Shown piece after piece: positions 34,868-46,985 of a stretch of 64,000 bases of DNA (positions are counted from its first letter, which is position 1; the number at the start of each line of letters is the position of its first letter). The DNA is taken from positions 226,001 through 290,000 of the forward strand of contig CAXKVR010000066.1 in the NCBI GenBank assembly GCA_964058845.1, given 5' to 3'. This DNA comes from Carex sylvatica (lineage: Eukaryota; Streptophyta; Magnoliopsida; Poales; Cyperaceae). Made by a program: the position numbers and the translations under genes. The notes below the pieces were generated by a model. The model saw only the letters and a list, made by a program, of their open reading frames with translations. It was not told the origin of the DNA and did no database searches.

Positions 34868-36740
34868 CCTGATTTTTGTAGGAAACAAGTGTAGTTAGTA
34901 CTAAATGGGGTTTCAGGTAGTGGCACCTAATGATATGTCAGTGATTAGGCAGAGATATATGAATTCTGATTTGGGCCTTCGCACAAGCCTATACAGGTTC
35001 GGCACCGGTGTCACAATGTACACAATATAAGTCTGCTAATGGGCTTAGCTCGAAGCCTTGTACTGTGGAATAGAATTGAAAAAAAAAAAAACTCAAAACT
35101 CAGATTCTTCCTGGTGAATAGCAATGTCAAAAATGTGATTAACAATGTTTTCTGCAATCAGACCACCACATTAGGTTCAATTTAGCCTAAATTAACCGTC
35201 AATCAAAGTACATAAATACCAAACAACCCACCTTCAATTATACAAGGAACGAATAAAACACAACAGTATTTTATGACTAATAAATCAGAGCATAATACAA
35301 TTTTATATGTTTTTGTATTTACTCAAAAGTCCAACAATTGAAATTAGGATCTGAACTATAAGATAGTACCAAATAACATTATAATTTATCATTAATTATA
35401 TCGAAACCGGCAAAGATCAAGGTTGCTGCTCTGTATGATTCAAACCAAGATTTAGGTCAAAATGCTTCTTACTAAAGTAAACTAACCTGAAATTTAGGTG
35501 GGTTTTTCGCTGCTGTTTTATATGGAATTACATGGTAAACCTCAGGCACGCCTTGGTCCCTACCTACGCCCTAGAGGCTCAATTAAACACCAAACTACAA
35601 GCAAGACAAATTAAACCTGAAAATCTAAGAAAGGGAAGAGCGAAAGTTATTCACTTTTCCTGAGGCACTAGTTAGGATGGAAACCCTTGTGATACAATAA
35701 TAGATGGGGCTGGACTAAGTAAAAGATAGATATCCTCCAAAAGGCTTAGTTGAACTTCATTGCGAACACAATAATAGATAAATGGGTCATGCTCATATTT
35801 TGGAGAGAGAGAACGCACAATGGAAGTTAGCGAAGAGGTGAGAGGTGAGAGGTGAGACCGTGAGGACCTGAGGGGACAGCGGAATTTCAATTCTTGGAAG
35901 GAAGGTGGATATCCCGATCTCCTAAAATAACACATTTTTTTAGTTGATCTGAACGGTCAAATCAGACGGCCAGTGCCAATCGGACGGTCTGGATTCAAAC
36001 ACAAAAATTGGGTTGCTTTTGGTGATCTGAACTCAAGAAAAGGTTAGGCTTCGAATCAGAGTTTGATCTTTATTTATTTGAAGCGTCGACTTGACTTGTG
36101 CAAATACTGTAAAATGACTTCTACCTGTATAATTATACAATATATCACATAAAATATATCAGTTAATTACAAAACATCCAGCAGCTATTTGAAGTGATTC
36201 CATGATAGTTAAAAACAGATTGCAACTTGCATAACATTACAAAAAAATTGTACTTTCAAACTGTACTTTCAAAAATTACAGTTATAGGAGGTTATTGACA
36301 GTTAGTGTTAGTTATTAGCAGTTAATTTGACAAAAAAATGATAAAAATACAAAATTAAATTTTGTGATTTTTTTATTATTCTTTTTTTCTCGATTTAATG
36401 AACACACAAATAAATCATCAAAATAATGAATACTGTAAAATTGACCACTTTACCTATAAAAATAAAATATACAAACTATAAAATTGCAGACATGCAAAAT
36501 TTATATATGAAAACAATAAAATAAAATGTTAAAAAATATTAATTTTCAATAATGTAAAATTATCAAGTTAAACTGTGAAAACAAAAGGTAAAAACTATAA
36601 ATTTATCAAATTGTAAAATTAGCAAATGAAAACAATTAAATAAAATTTAAAAAATATTAATTTTCAATACTGTAAAATAGTGAATTAAAATTGTGAAAAT
36701 AAAAAGTAAAAACTATAAATTTACAACATTATAAAATTAG
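34257..36740. repeat. IR2 left arm
   Basis: Inverted relative to 40378-42861 (coordinates sum to about 77118 throughout the core, so there is almost no net indel). The arm carries the 5' part of F-box A, its 5' flank and part of an AT-rich repeat. It ends inside the F-box coding sequence on one side and inside the AT-rich repeat on the other. Confidence 0.95.
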
Positions 36741-36981
36741 CAGATGAAAACGATTAAATACAATTTAAAAAACATAAATTTTTAATACTGTAAAATTGTG
36801 AATTTAAACTGTGAAAACAAAATATAAAAACTATAAAATTGCAATATTATAAAATAAGCAGATGAAAACAATAAAATAAAATGTAAAAAATACAAAATTA
36901 TAATACTATAAAATTATTAACTTAAACTATAAATACAAAACATAACTTAAACTACAAATACAAAACATACAGTCTACAAAG
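36084..36981 (+). mobile_element. AT-rich repeat element, copy 1, spanning the IR2 breakpoint
   Basis: Matches 59915-60770 in the same orientation, beginning TTGACTTG(T/C)GC(A/G)AATA. The interior consists of tandem pieces of about 60 bp built on ACTGTAAAATTGTGAA and GTAAAAACTATAAATTTAC. No coding capacity. The IR2 left breakpoint (about 36740) falls within it, so this sequence may have taken part in the rearrangement. Confidence 0.7.
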
Positions 36982-39859
36982 TTGGAGTTTGCTATCCAAA
37001 TCAAAACCTTTTAATGTGATTAGATAGTTTATATCGGTTCTTTTTAGGAATGATCAGATTTGATACCTACTTAGAACAAAAGTTGGCTGCATAACTGATC
37101 AGCTACCAATACAAATTGGGTCATGCAGTCTAGATGTTAACAGAGGTGCAGATTTTAACATCTAACATTTTATTAATTAGCGCAAATCTGTGGTAGAGGA
37201 AATTTTTGTTTTTTAACCAAACTGTCTTTTCATAGAAAACTCAAAATTTATTTAAGTAATTATTTAGGTTAATATTAACGTTTTTAACTTTATAAATTAT
37301 GGAGCTAATTGTGAATTATTTTCTTAATCCAATTACCACATAGAAACTCATTGTTCACCGCCACAGAAAATCAAATCATATAAATATGGTACAGAGCAAG
37401 CTGTGGATGCAATTTATAAATCTTAGCATTTACTCATAATCAATTGAATTAATTGACAATAACTTCCACCAGAGCTTTCGCAGGAAATAAAATCCATTTA
37501 AGTTTCTGTATGTGCATGATTACTATTTATTCAATGAGACCGTTTTATTTTCATTCATATTTTTCTGTTTAATTTTCTTTTAATAAAGAATGAAACGGTA
37601 ATATATTGAATATAATTTTTAATAGTCGATCATGAATACACAAATTGATTGATATCTATGGGTTTGCCTATAAATAGCACATATCATTTTATTAAATTCA
37701 ATTTCGATTCTTCCACAAACAAATATTTTCTTTATATAAAATATATTATTCTGCTATCATTGTTAAAAGAAGCTACATCAACCTCTACCAAGATTGCGCC
37801 CGTAGGTAGAGGAATACCGGCGTAACTTGCGGCAAGCTTAACCGATTATTTCTACGCTTAGGACGGGAAGTTATCTTAGGTCCGTATTTTGCAGCTTCGG
37901 GTAATAAAGTTTTAATTATATTTTTGATTATATTTTTTAATATAATTGTTATTTATTTAGTGATCAAAATTCAGATTTAAAATTAGTTGGTTAGTTAATA
38001 TTTTTTCAACACTTTCATCAGAGATGCTCATACCAGCAGCCCGCCTTAACAGTGCCCCTCTTCAAAATATTAAGGATATATTAACACTAATAAAGAACCC
38101 AATAAAGCTCCTGTACTTTATATACATCCAAAAAATGGAGGTCATGACACTAGGTAGCCAGTGGTAAGATATTAGGATACGTAAAACCTTAGCCTGGAGC
38201 TTAATATATTCTAGCTTGATTCGCCAGGTTATAATTCGCCTCAAAATTTAAATTCCTGGCAACATGCACACACTTAAAATGTCGAATTTGAGCAAGCATC
38301 AACTAAACCTGCTTAATCTTTGAGTGGGCTCTCTAGTCCAGACTAATGGGAAGGGTTGGAGTAACGTATGTACAATTTGTAAACCTGCATAATACGCCAA
38401 CGAGAGCATGCCTCTTAGTTTTAATGCAGATTTCTACATGTTGATGTATTTTATGTTCATCTCCTACTCTCTATTCTAGTTTCTTCAATGCAATGCAACT
38501 AAAAAAAACCTACACTGGCGGCTGTCGTTTTTGTTGTCCCAGGAATGATGACAGTTTTACCGTTAAATATTATTTCAGTTTGGAAGTCATTTAGATATGG
38601 TTCAGTTTTGCAACTTGGGCCAGATTTAGTTCCAATTTCTGTCTATCAGGTCTAATACGCTCAGTTTTTAGGTCGTCTGGCATAGTTGTGTCAACAAAGG
38701 TATCAGATTGGGCAGATTAATGTTTCGGCTCAATTAATTTACAGGTTTCACATCTGGCTAAGGGTCAAATTGGTTTTGGGTTGCTCATGCTTGAATAGGA
38801 TCAGAAATTAAAACTGGATTGCTGTTTAGTCAAGTACTGGTAAGAAGGAAAAAAAAAAAGCACATCTGTTGGGTTCAGGTTTAGAATTGGATAATTCTGT
38901 GCGTTTCTGGTTTGGATCAGATTTTACTATTACCAGCATATTTGATTTTTAAGACCTCAACATCTAGAACTTACGTTTTGGGTATTTTATTATTTAGCAC
39001 AATCTACATGCTTGGAACTTAATTAAGACCCATATCCATTCCGGTACTGATCAGGTCAACATATAATTGACATGAAACGAAAAACAGAAATTTGAAAATT
39101 GCTCTGAAAGTTGAATAAATACCTGCAATTCATAAACACGAGGCCTCCAGTCTTCCATCCGCTCTCATCCTGAGAGACCCTTTGATATACAGTACCAGTA
39201 GCATACAAGATCTGGTGCTTGTTTCAGTTACCATCTCCGATGTGTACTTAATCTTTTAAGAGCATCAATTTCATTTGTATACCTTTTAGTTGGCCTTATC
39301 TTCTGAACTTTTATCTAAAACTTTTAACTTGTCATATTGGGACAGCCATATTTATGCAGCAATTTAACTCTTTTTATCTAACCATTCTACTGGCATCCAG
39401 ATCCAGCGTAGATATGGAACTCCCATTTAACTATTCATGATCCTCTCAGTTAACATATAATTTTCTTATTGGAATAGTGAGTCATAATTAATATTATATT
39501 TAGGATAAAATTCATTCATTTTACTAAGATTTTGGTGTTACGAAATTATATAGAACTTGAATTTTACAATCACAAGTTTTTGATGTTCACATTCCAAGTA
39601 GTGGTAGAACAACTGGCCGGATATATATTCACAAAATATTCGTCCTTCGAATGCAAATAATTATATACAGAAACAATAACATAATAGTAATTACTGCCAC
39701 ATAGTACGTATTCATAAATCATAGCCGGTTATACAACATATCAAGGTCATAACTTAGATATATAAAATTGAAATAAATACTCAACATAGTAAATTATTAC
39801 AAGATATCAAATTTCAGTATATTAGAATATTAGTTGGAATCAAAATATATCCTAATGTA
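36982..39859. other. IR2 spacer
   Basis: Mostly AT-rich and gene-free. Bases 37796-37915 are an island of clearly different composition. Read on the minus strand it stays open for about 40 codons (LPEAAKYGPKITSRPKRRNN onward, then LSLPQVTPVFLYL) and ends in TAG. I do not recognise the family; it may be a captured exon fragment. Confidence 0.35.
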
Positions 39860-40377
39860 ATAACCATAAGTTAGAATAAAATTAACCTAAGTGGCAGCAG
39901 TAACGATCTATATTTAAGCAGTCTCATAGCACCTTAATCTGGCATTCACTCTTGAGTACCTAAAACCAACATAAGTGAAAACAAGAAAGGAAAATTTGTA
40001 ATACTAAAATAACTTTGCAAAAGCACTGATCACTAAAAGAATTAAGAAGGCAGTTCGATTAGAACAATTGAACAAAATTTCTAACAAATTAAACAAAAAG
40101 CAAAATAAATAAAACTAACTTGGCTCTTAATGCAGAATTGATATCAGAGAGCTACACCAGACTTGGCACAAACCAAGTCCACAGTGAATCAAAAGGGCAA
40201 GATAGCACCTCAGTTGTACAATCTCCTATGTTGTATCTACAAAGATATTGCCGGCCTTTCAGGAAGTAAATGCAATTCCTTTTGAATCCAACAACATTTG
40301 GTCACCGATATCAGTGATTTTCACCCAAGAAGGTTTCGCTTCTCCATCACCGAAATAAAGGTAGTAAATTTAGAGTT
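39860..40377 (-). pseudogene. F-box/DUF295 fragment, copy D (3' end only)
   Basis: From 40377 down to about 40150 it matches the last quarter of F-box genes A and C: YFGDGE, WVKITDIGDQM, GFKRNCIYFL, CRYNIGD and WFVPSLV-like codons. The following 290 bases match their 3' flank. About 46 bp around the LSFCAS block are missing between short TTGTT repeats, which shifts the frame. The fragment begins abruptly where the IR2 right arm starts. It cannot encode an F-box. Confidence 0.85.
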
Positions 40378-42861
40378 CACTAATTTTACAATATTGTAAA
40401 TTTATAGTTTTTATTTTTTATTTTCACAGTTTTAGTTCACTATTCTACAGTATTGAAAATTAATATTTTTTAAACTTTATTTAATTGTTTTCATCTGCTA
40501 ATTTTACAATTTGATAAATTTTTAGTTTTTACCTTTTGTTTTCACAGTTTAACTTGATAATTTAATAGTATTGAAAATTAATATTTTTTAACATTTTATT
40601 TTATCGTTTTCATATGTAAATTTTGCATGTCTGCAATTTTATAATTTGTACATTTTATTTTTATAGCCAAAGTGGTCAATTTTATAGTATTTATTATTTT
40701 GATGATTTATTTGTCTGTTCATTAAATCGAGAAAAAAAAGAATAATAAAAAAATCAAAAAAAAAAAAAATTGTATTTTTATCATGTTTTTTTGTCAAATT
40801 AACTGCTAATAACTAACACTAACTGTCAATAACCTCCTATAACTGTAATTTCTGAAAGTACAGTTTGAAAGTATAATTTTTTTGTAATGTTATGCAAGTT
40901 GCAATCTGTTTTTAACTATCATGAGATCACTTCAAATAGCTGCCGGATGTTTTGTAATTAACTGATATATTTTATGTCATATATTGTATAATTATACAGG
41001 TAGAAGTCGTTTTTACAATATTTGCACAAGTACGCTTCAAATAAATAAAGATCAAACTCTGATATGAAGCCTAACCTTTTCTTGAGCTCAGATCACCAAA
41101 AGCAACCCAATTTTTGTGTTTGAATCCAGACCGTCCGATTGGCACTGGCCGTCTGATTTGACCGTTCAGATCAACTAAAATAATGTGTTATTTTAGGAGA
41201 TCGGGATATCCACCTTCCTTCCAAGAATTGAAATTCCGCTGTCCCCTCAGGTCCTCACGGTCTCACCTCTCACCTCTCACCTCTTCGCTAACTTCCATTG
41301 TGCGTTCTCTCTCTCCAAAATATGAGCATGACCCATTTATCTATTATTGTGTTCGCAATGAAGTTCAACTAAGCCTTTTGGAGGATATCTATCTTTTACT
41401 TAGTCCAGCCCCATCTATTATTGTATCACAAGGGTTTCCATCCTAACTAGTGCCTCAGGAAAAGTGAATAACTTTCGCTCTTCCCTTTCTTAGATTTTCA
41501 GGTTTAATTTGTCTTGCTTGTAGTTTGGTGTTTAATTGAGCCTCTAGGGCGTAGGTAGGGACCAAGGCGTGCCTGAGGTTTACCATGTAATTCCATATAA
41601 AACAGCAGCGAAAAACCCACCTAAATTTCAGGTTAGTTTACTTTAGTAAGAAGCATTTTGACCTAAATCTTGGTTTGAATCATACAGAGCAGCAACCTTG
41701 ATCTTTGCCGGTTTCGATATAATTAATGATAAATTATAATGTTATTTGGTACTATCTTATAGTTCAGATCCTAATTTCAATTGTTGGACTTTTGAGTAAA
41801 TACAAAAACATATAAAATTGTATTATGCTCTGATTTATTAGTCATAAAATACTGTTGTGTTTTATTCGTTCCTTGTATAATTGAAGGTGGGTTGTTTGGT
41901 ATTTATGTACTTTGATTGACGGTTAATTTAGGCTAAATTGAACCTAATGTGGTGGTCTGATTGCAGAAAACATTGTTAATCACATTTTTGACATTGCTAT
42001 TCACCAGGAAGAATCTGAGTTTTGAGTTTTTTTTTTTTTCAATTCTATTCCACAGTACAAGGCTTCGAGCTAAGCCCATTAGCAGACTTATATTGTGTAC
42101 ATTGTGACACCGGTGCCGAACCTGTATAGGCTTGTGCGAAGGCCCAAATCAGAATTCATATATCTCTGCCTAATCACTGACATATCATTAGGTGCCACTA
42201 CCTGAAACCCCATTTAGTACTAACTACACTTGTTTCCTACAAAAATCAGGATGCCCAAGCGAAAGACAAAAAGCACTACCACAAGAGAACTAATCCGTAC
42301 CAATGGCGTTCCAAGCCATGACAGAAAATGGTCTGAACTTCCACAAGAAATTCTCCATCTCTTCTCCAAAAAACTCCCTGATATCTCTGATTTCATACGC
42401 TTCCGTGCTGTGTGTAAGACGTGGCAGTTGTCGGCCCCAGTCACCGATCCTCCCCAACAACTCCCCTGGCTTCTAGAACGTCGTCAAGACTCTGATGTAT
42501 ACCGTGGAAACCCCATTATACGATTCTACTGCCTCTCGTCTGGTAAAGTTCATACTATCTTCTGTCCAGGTTCTCGTCGTGCTAGGCTTAATGGCCCCTC
42601 ATGCCGCTACTTACTTGCCTCTAACTCGAGAAATGAGAAGATGTATCTCCTTAATCCTCTTAGTCATGATCAGATTTATGCTCCTTGGGTTAGTGTCTAT
42701 GGGTGCCCAGACTATATTGGTCCAGATTCAATTGAAGGTGGCGATATTGTCGTTATATCAGGACAAGCGAACAGGCCTACCCAACACAGTATAATAGACT
42801 TTAGGCGACCTAAGGCCGACGATTGGGTCTATGTAAAACGGATTGGCAACTGCTACAATGG
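40378..42861. repeat. IR2 right arm
   Basis: Inverted copy of 34257-36740. The core from about 41185 to 42790 appears identical to the left arm, including overlapping frames. Both edges carry substitutions and small indels, for example a 7-bp indel near 41035 and four base changes between 42799 and 42855. Confidence 0.95.
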
Positions 42862-42886
42862 AGATGGAGATGCTCTAAACACGTGA
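42251..42886 (+). pseudogene. Truncated F-box copy B with a short chimeric tail
   Basis: The first 206 or so codons match F-box A and keep the whole F-box (residues 27-62), but the copy is cut at 42861, losing the C-terminal DUF295 half. The frame then reads DGDALNT from IR3 sequence and stops, giving 211 aa. Three residues near the cut differ from A (Ala to Asp, Trp to Arg, Ser to Cys); the first 190 or so are identical. The 5' flank is duplicated too, so it could be transcribed. A protein with an F-box but no substrate domain might titrate SKP1, which is inference. Confidence 0.85.
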
Positions 42887-44970
42887 AAAATCACAATTAG
42901 TTATGCAAAACTGACATCTCATTACATAAAAATAATTGACTTGTCGTTTATACCAATTTGGGTCCTGGCGTTATTTTTGATTGATTGTTTTGCACTTTAT
43001 CTCGCTAGGGCCAAATAAGTGAAATATAATTCAGAAAAATTCTACAAACAGATATGAATTCATTTATCGTATATCAAGTTGTACAAAATAACTAATGGCA
43101 TAATTCAATCTTTTCTTTTAAAAAAAACCATTATATGCATGTTTCATTAAAGAAACTGATTGTCTACAACCTTACATATTATCAATTCTTTCTGTTAAAT
43201 GGTTAATTACTTGCTACTACAACTATATTAAAGTAGTATGTTTTTATACAAGATAGTAACTTGTTATCTCCTTTTAGACCCAAAAAGTTTCTAAAATCTT
43301 CCTTCACAGCCTGCTTGGTATTACCTGTCCAATAAGTAATCATTGTCATTATCGTGAAAATCAGAATCTTATTAGTTTTAATTTTTGTGGCGCTTCAAAT
43401 AATCAACTCATTCCTGTGTACGTAATCAAGCACAACAATGAACTGCACTCATCATCTTTAGAACGACTATACTTTTGAATTTACTCAAAAGCAAGATTTT
43501 TAATAGCGATTATTGCATCATAGCAAAAATGCTAAAAAAAAAGTTATTGCGAATAGCGTAGCGAAAGCTAGCTTTTTTGTTTAAAAATTTATAATTTGAT
43601 AAATAAAAGCATGATGAAGACATAAAAAAATAAAGACATTTGAACTTGATTGATAAATATGTACTCCAATTAATAATAAGTTAACATTTAGTTAAATATT
43701 GTTAATTATAAAATCATCTATAATTAAAATAAAATTAATTAGATGTGAATAGCTGGTGGATATTGAAATAATTAACACAAAACAGAAGGATTGAAGTTTT
43801 CCTTTGTCTCTATGTAATTATTCTTTTGTTTTTTCTTGTCTCGATACATCATTTGCCACAGCAAGACTGCTAATTTTTTTTCATTAAAACTCATTATTTA
43901 ATATTTAATTATTTATTCATCAACATTTTGGCAAAAAAAAAAAAAAAAAATGAATCCAACGCTCTAACTTTTGGTAGAAATTGATTTTTTTTGACTTCTA
44001 GTTTTGTATATAAAAAAAAAAATGTGAGGTGCAAATTGACTGTGCAATCTGAATAATAATCGAATTCTCCAAAATAGAGGTGTTTTGGTTTATTATTTTT
44101 ATATTATGGTATATAAAAAAATTTCGGTACCTAGTAAACTACCCATAGACAATTAATGACTAGTAAAACGAACCCAAGAAGTTTGTAAAAGGAAAAAAAA
44201 TCTATAAAAGACTGCTCAAAATATTTTTCTGTTTTAAGAACTTCATAATCCTTCATTTTACACTTAACAAAGCTAAATTATATAATTCTATCTAAAAAAA
44301 AGCAACAAAGTGACCTAACTTGTGTAAAATATTCGCGGACACCAAATTTATAATATGTCAAATTCTAACAAAAAAGTATTATATATTGGTGTAACTTAAA
44401 TTTGGAAACTCATGTCTTTGCCTTAAATGATTAAATAAAAAAATGCTTGTTTATTTTTTTATTTTCTTTTGTTGCCTTATTTATATCCAATTTATTTTTG
44501 TATTACAAATTGAACGAAGAGTTCTAATCTTTAACTAAATTTGCATCACACAATTTGAAGTGCTTTCCGAAATATATATAAACAGATATAGCAGAATTTT
44601 TAATTAAAAAGCTAAGCTATGAAGGCATATGAACAAGAAAAATATATACAGCATTATTTGGGAATATAATATCAAGTTTACATCACCTAATTAGCTATCT
44701 CAAAATATAAATTAATCCGTGAAAATTTTAAACCGTTTAAATTATTTTATAGCACGAATTTAGAAACAGCTCATTTTGTATTAATATGTTCCGTGCATCA
44801 GATAGGCAATGTAAAAATAAAAGTCCTATTTTGAGATAAATATGTGAAATATAGAATAATAATAATAATAAATATAATGCCTAATTTATCATAAATCAGA
44901 AAATAGAAATTACTTATAACCGCTGCTAGCTAGAATCAGCCCATAAAATAACCAGACTCACCGTTTCTTT
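42887..44970. other. Upstream region of the left GeBP gene
   Basis: AT-rich with homopolymer runs and no gene. The same sequence lies inverted at about 51130-53230. Confidence 0.5.
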
Positions 44971-44975
44971 TCCTC

Positions 44976-44983
44976 TATAAAAA
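44976..44983 (+). promoter_or_regulatory. TATA box of the left GeBP gene
   Basis: TATAAAAA 67 bp before the ATG at 45050. The same motif lies at 51120-51127 on the minus strand for the other copy. Confidence 0.6.
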
Positions 44984-45049
44984 CCCATGCAATTGATTGT
45001 TTGCTTCGTCCAGTTCTAACAATATAAATTCACAGGGATTAAGAAGCGA

Positions 45050-46165
45050 ATGTCACCACCACCTGCTGCCGCTATGTCTTCCTCGTCTGACGATGACTCT
45101 TCATCATCTGATGAAGCGCAGTACATTGTACAACACAACCCTCTCAATACCGAGCGTGGTGACAACAAATCAGACTCTGACTCCGGATACGAGACCGATA
45201 CCAATCTGCTGACCAAAACCCAAAAAACTCCCCAAAACCCTTCAGAATTGGAAGATTCTTCTGAAGAAGACGAGGAGGAACAAGAGGAAGTGGAGAATCT
45301 GAAGTTGTCGAAAAATACCCTAAAAACTCCCCAGAAGTTCTTAGAATCAGAGTATTCTTTCAAAGAAGATGAGGAAGAGGAACAAGAGCAAATGGAGAAG
45401 CTGAAGTCGCTGGCTAAAGAACCTGATCAATCTCAAGCTGACAAGAAGAAGCTGAAGCTTTCGTCGACAGATCGGGCTACCTCCCATAAGTCATTGTCGA
45501 TCCACAGAATATGGAGTTTGGATGATGAGATGGTACTCCTCCGGGCCTTATCTGAGTTCCAGATCAGAAATGGTAAACTTCCTCCTAGAAAGGATTACGC
45601 TTCCTTTCTCTCGGGTATATGTGGGTCGATAAGCTTCCCTGTTACAGAGATGCAAATCTTTTACAAGATTCGCCAATTGAGGCAATTCTATAGCCAGAAG
45701 AAAAAGAAAGGATTTGATATCAATTTCTCACATCCTCGTGAAAAGGATATGTTTGATTTGTACGCCAAGTTGTTTGAAGGTAGCAGCAAGGTATCAAAAA
45801 AAAGGGCTTCACCAGAAACCAACCGTGATACCGACTCGGAGAGTGGTGGTAAACAAAAGAAAAGAATCACAGAACCAGAATCACTAATGGAAGCAAATGG
45901 TGGTGCTGTGCTCAATGGTGGTGAGGTGGCTAGGTCCCATTTTTATCTTGTGGGGCTGATCAAGGAGATGATAAGTACACAACAATGTCCGAGGTGGCTT
46001 TCGACAGTTGAGGACGTGGTTGCGCTGATTGGGGAGTCGAAGGTGAAGAATCTTGAGGCTAAGACCAAGATATTAAGGATCAACGAGATGAAATTGCTCG
46101 CGGGGAAGGAGAAGCTCATGGCTGAGTTGTTTGACATTCTTTCCGATGAGATGGTGCGTGATTAG
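45050..46165 (+). CDS. GeBP/storekeeper-like transcription factor, left copy
   Basis: Nuclear DNA-binding protein of the plant GeBP/storekeeper (DUF573) family, 371 aa, one exon. Residues 1-150 are Ser/Asp/Glu-rich and acidic with two similar TLKTPQKFLE/TPQNPSELE segments. The DUF573 DNA-binding domain covers about 153-243 (RIWSLDDEMVLLRAL, RQLRQFYSQKKKKGFD, DMFDLYAKLFEG). A basic stretch (KQKKR) follows, then a C-terminal region with Leu-rich helices (about 300-371) of the kind that mediates dimerisation in this family. The protein is identical to the right copy at every residue. Family members act in cytokinin and defence gene control; the target here is unknown. A hAT element begins 213 bp after the stop and may alter the 3' end. 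Confidence 0.9.
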   Translation: MSPPPAAAMSSSSDDDSSSSDEAQYIVQHNPLNTERGDNKSDSDSGYETDTNLLTKTQKTPQNPSELEDSSEEDEEEQEEVENLKLSKNTLKTPQKFLESEYSFKEDEEEEQEQMEKLKSLAKEPDQSQADKKKLKLSSTDRATSHKSLSIHRIWSLDDEMVLLRALSEFQIRNGKLPPRKDYASFLSGICGSISFPVTEMQIFYKIRQLRQFYSQKKKKGFDINFSHPREKDMFDLYAKLFEGSSKVSKKRASPETNRDTDSESGGKQKKRITEPESLMEANGGAVLNGGEVARSHFYLVGLIKEMISTQQCPRWLSTVEDVVALIGESKVKNLEAKTKILRINEMKLLAGKEKLMAELFDILSDEMVRD

Positions 46166-46378
46166 TCGGTGATAATGTTGTTCCATGTTGTAGTGAATAT
46201 TTGTGTTAAACTTCAAATCCACTAGTTGGTATAGTTTCGGTACCATTAATTAGTGATGCATGGTACAAAATTGTAGTTATTAGTACAAATTTTGAAGCAT
46301 GTCAGTGTGTATTTCATACGACTAATTAAATATGACTGATCTGGAACAGTTATCAATGCAGTAGTTATAGTGCATAAC

Positions 46379-46985
46379 TAGAGGTTTGCACCCGGACCGG
46401 GTTCGGGCGGACCGGGTTTACCCGGGGTCGGGTACGGGTTTGGGTCGGGTACGGGTAGGTCGGGTAAACGGGTATCTCGGGTCGGGTATACTCGGGTATA
46501 ATTTTCAAAAACCGTACCCTACCCGAGTTTTACCCGTGCCCGTGGTACCCGGCACGGGTAGGGTGGTCCGGGTCGGGTACCCGTTTTTTTTTTTTTTTTT
46601 TTTTTTTAGGCGGCAAATTCGAAATTTCTAAAAAATTTGAATTTTTTCGAATTTTTTCGAATTTTTTTGAATTTTTTCTGAATTTTTTTGAATTTTTTTG
46701 AATTTTTTTGAATTTTTTCGAATTTTTCTGAATTATTTTGAATTTTTTAACGGGTACGGGTCGGGTACGGGGTCGGGTACAGGTCGGGTACGGGTCGGGT
46801 CGGGCGTAAATCGGACCGGGTTTGCTCGGGTTTTGAACCAAATAACCGTACCCTACCCGTTTTTTACCCGTACCCGTTTACCCGTTTACCCGATCCATAC
46901 CCGGGCTCGGGCACGGGTAACCCGGGTAACGGGCACGGGCGGGTACGGGTCGGGTCCGACCCGGGCGGGTAAAAGCAAACCACTA
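46379..46985. mobile_element. Non-autonomous hAT element (607 bp), left IR3 arm only
   Basis: 8-bp target duplication TGCATAAC (46371-46378 and 46986-46993). Termini TAGAGGTTTGC and, inverted, TAGTGGTTTGC, which fit the hAT rule. The right arm near 49730 has the uninterrupted site. The interior is GGGTCGGGTACGGG-rich at both ends with a T-rich centre made of GAATTTTTTCG repeats. No transposase; the open frames inside are low-complexity artefacts. Confidence 0.9.

Noticed and set aside
35672..41446. Identical 87-codon ORFs in both IR2 arms
   Set aside because: They are identical only because the arms are; no recognised domain, and they start in an AT-rich 5' flank. A 5' exon cannot be excluded.
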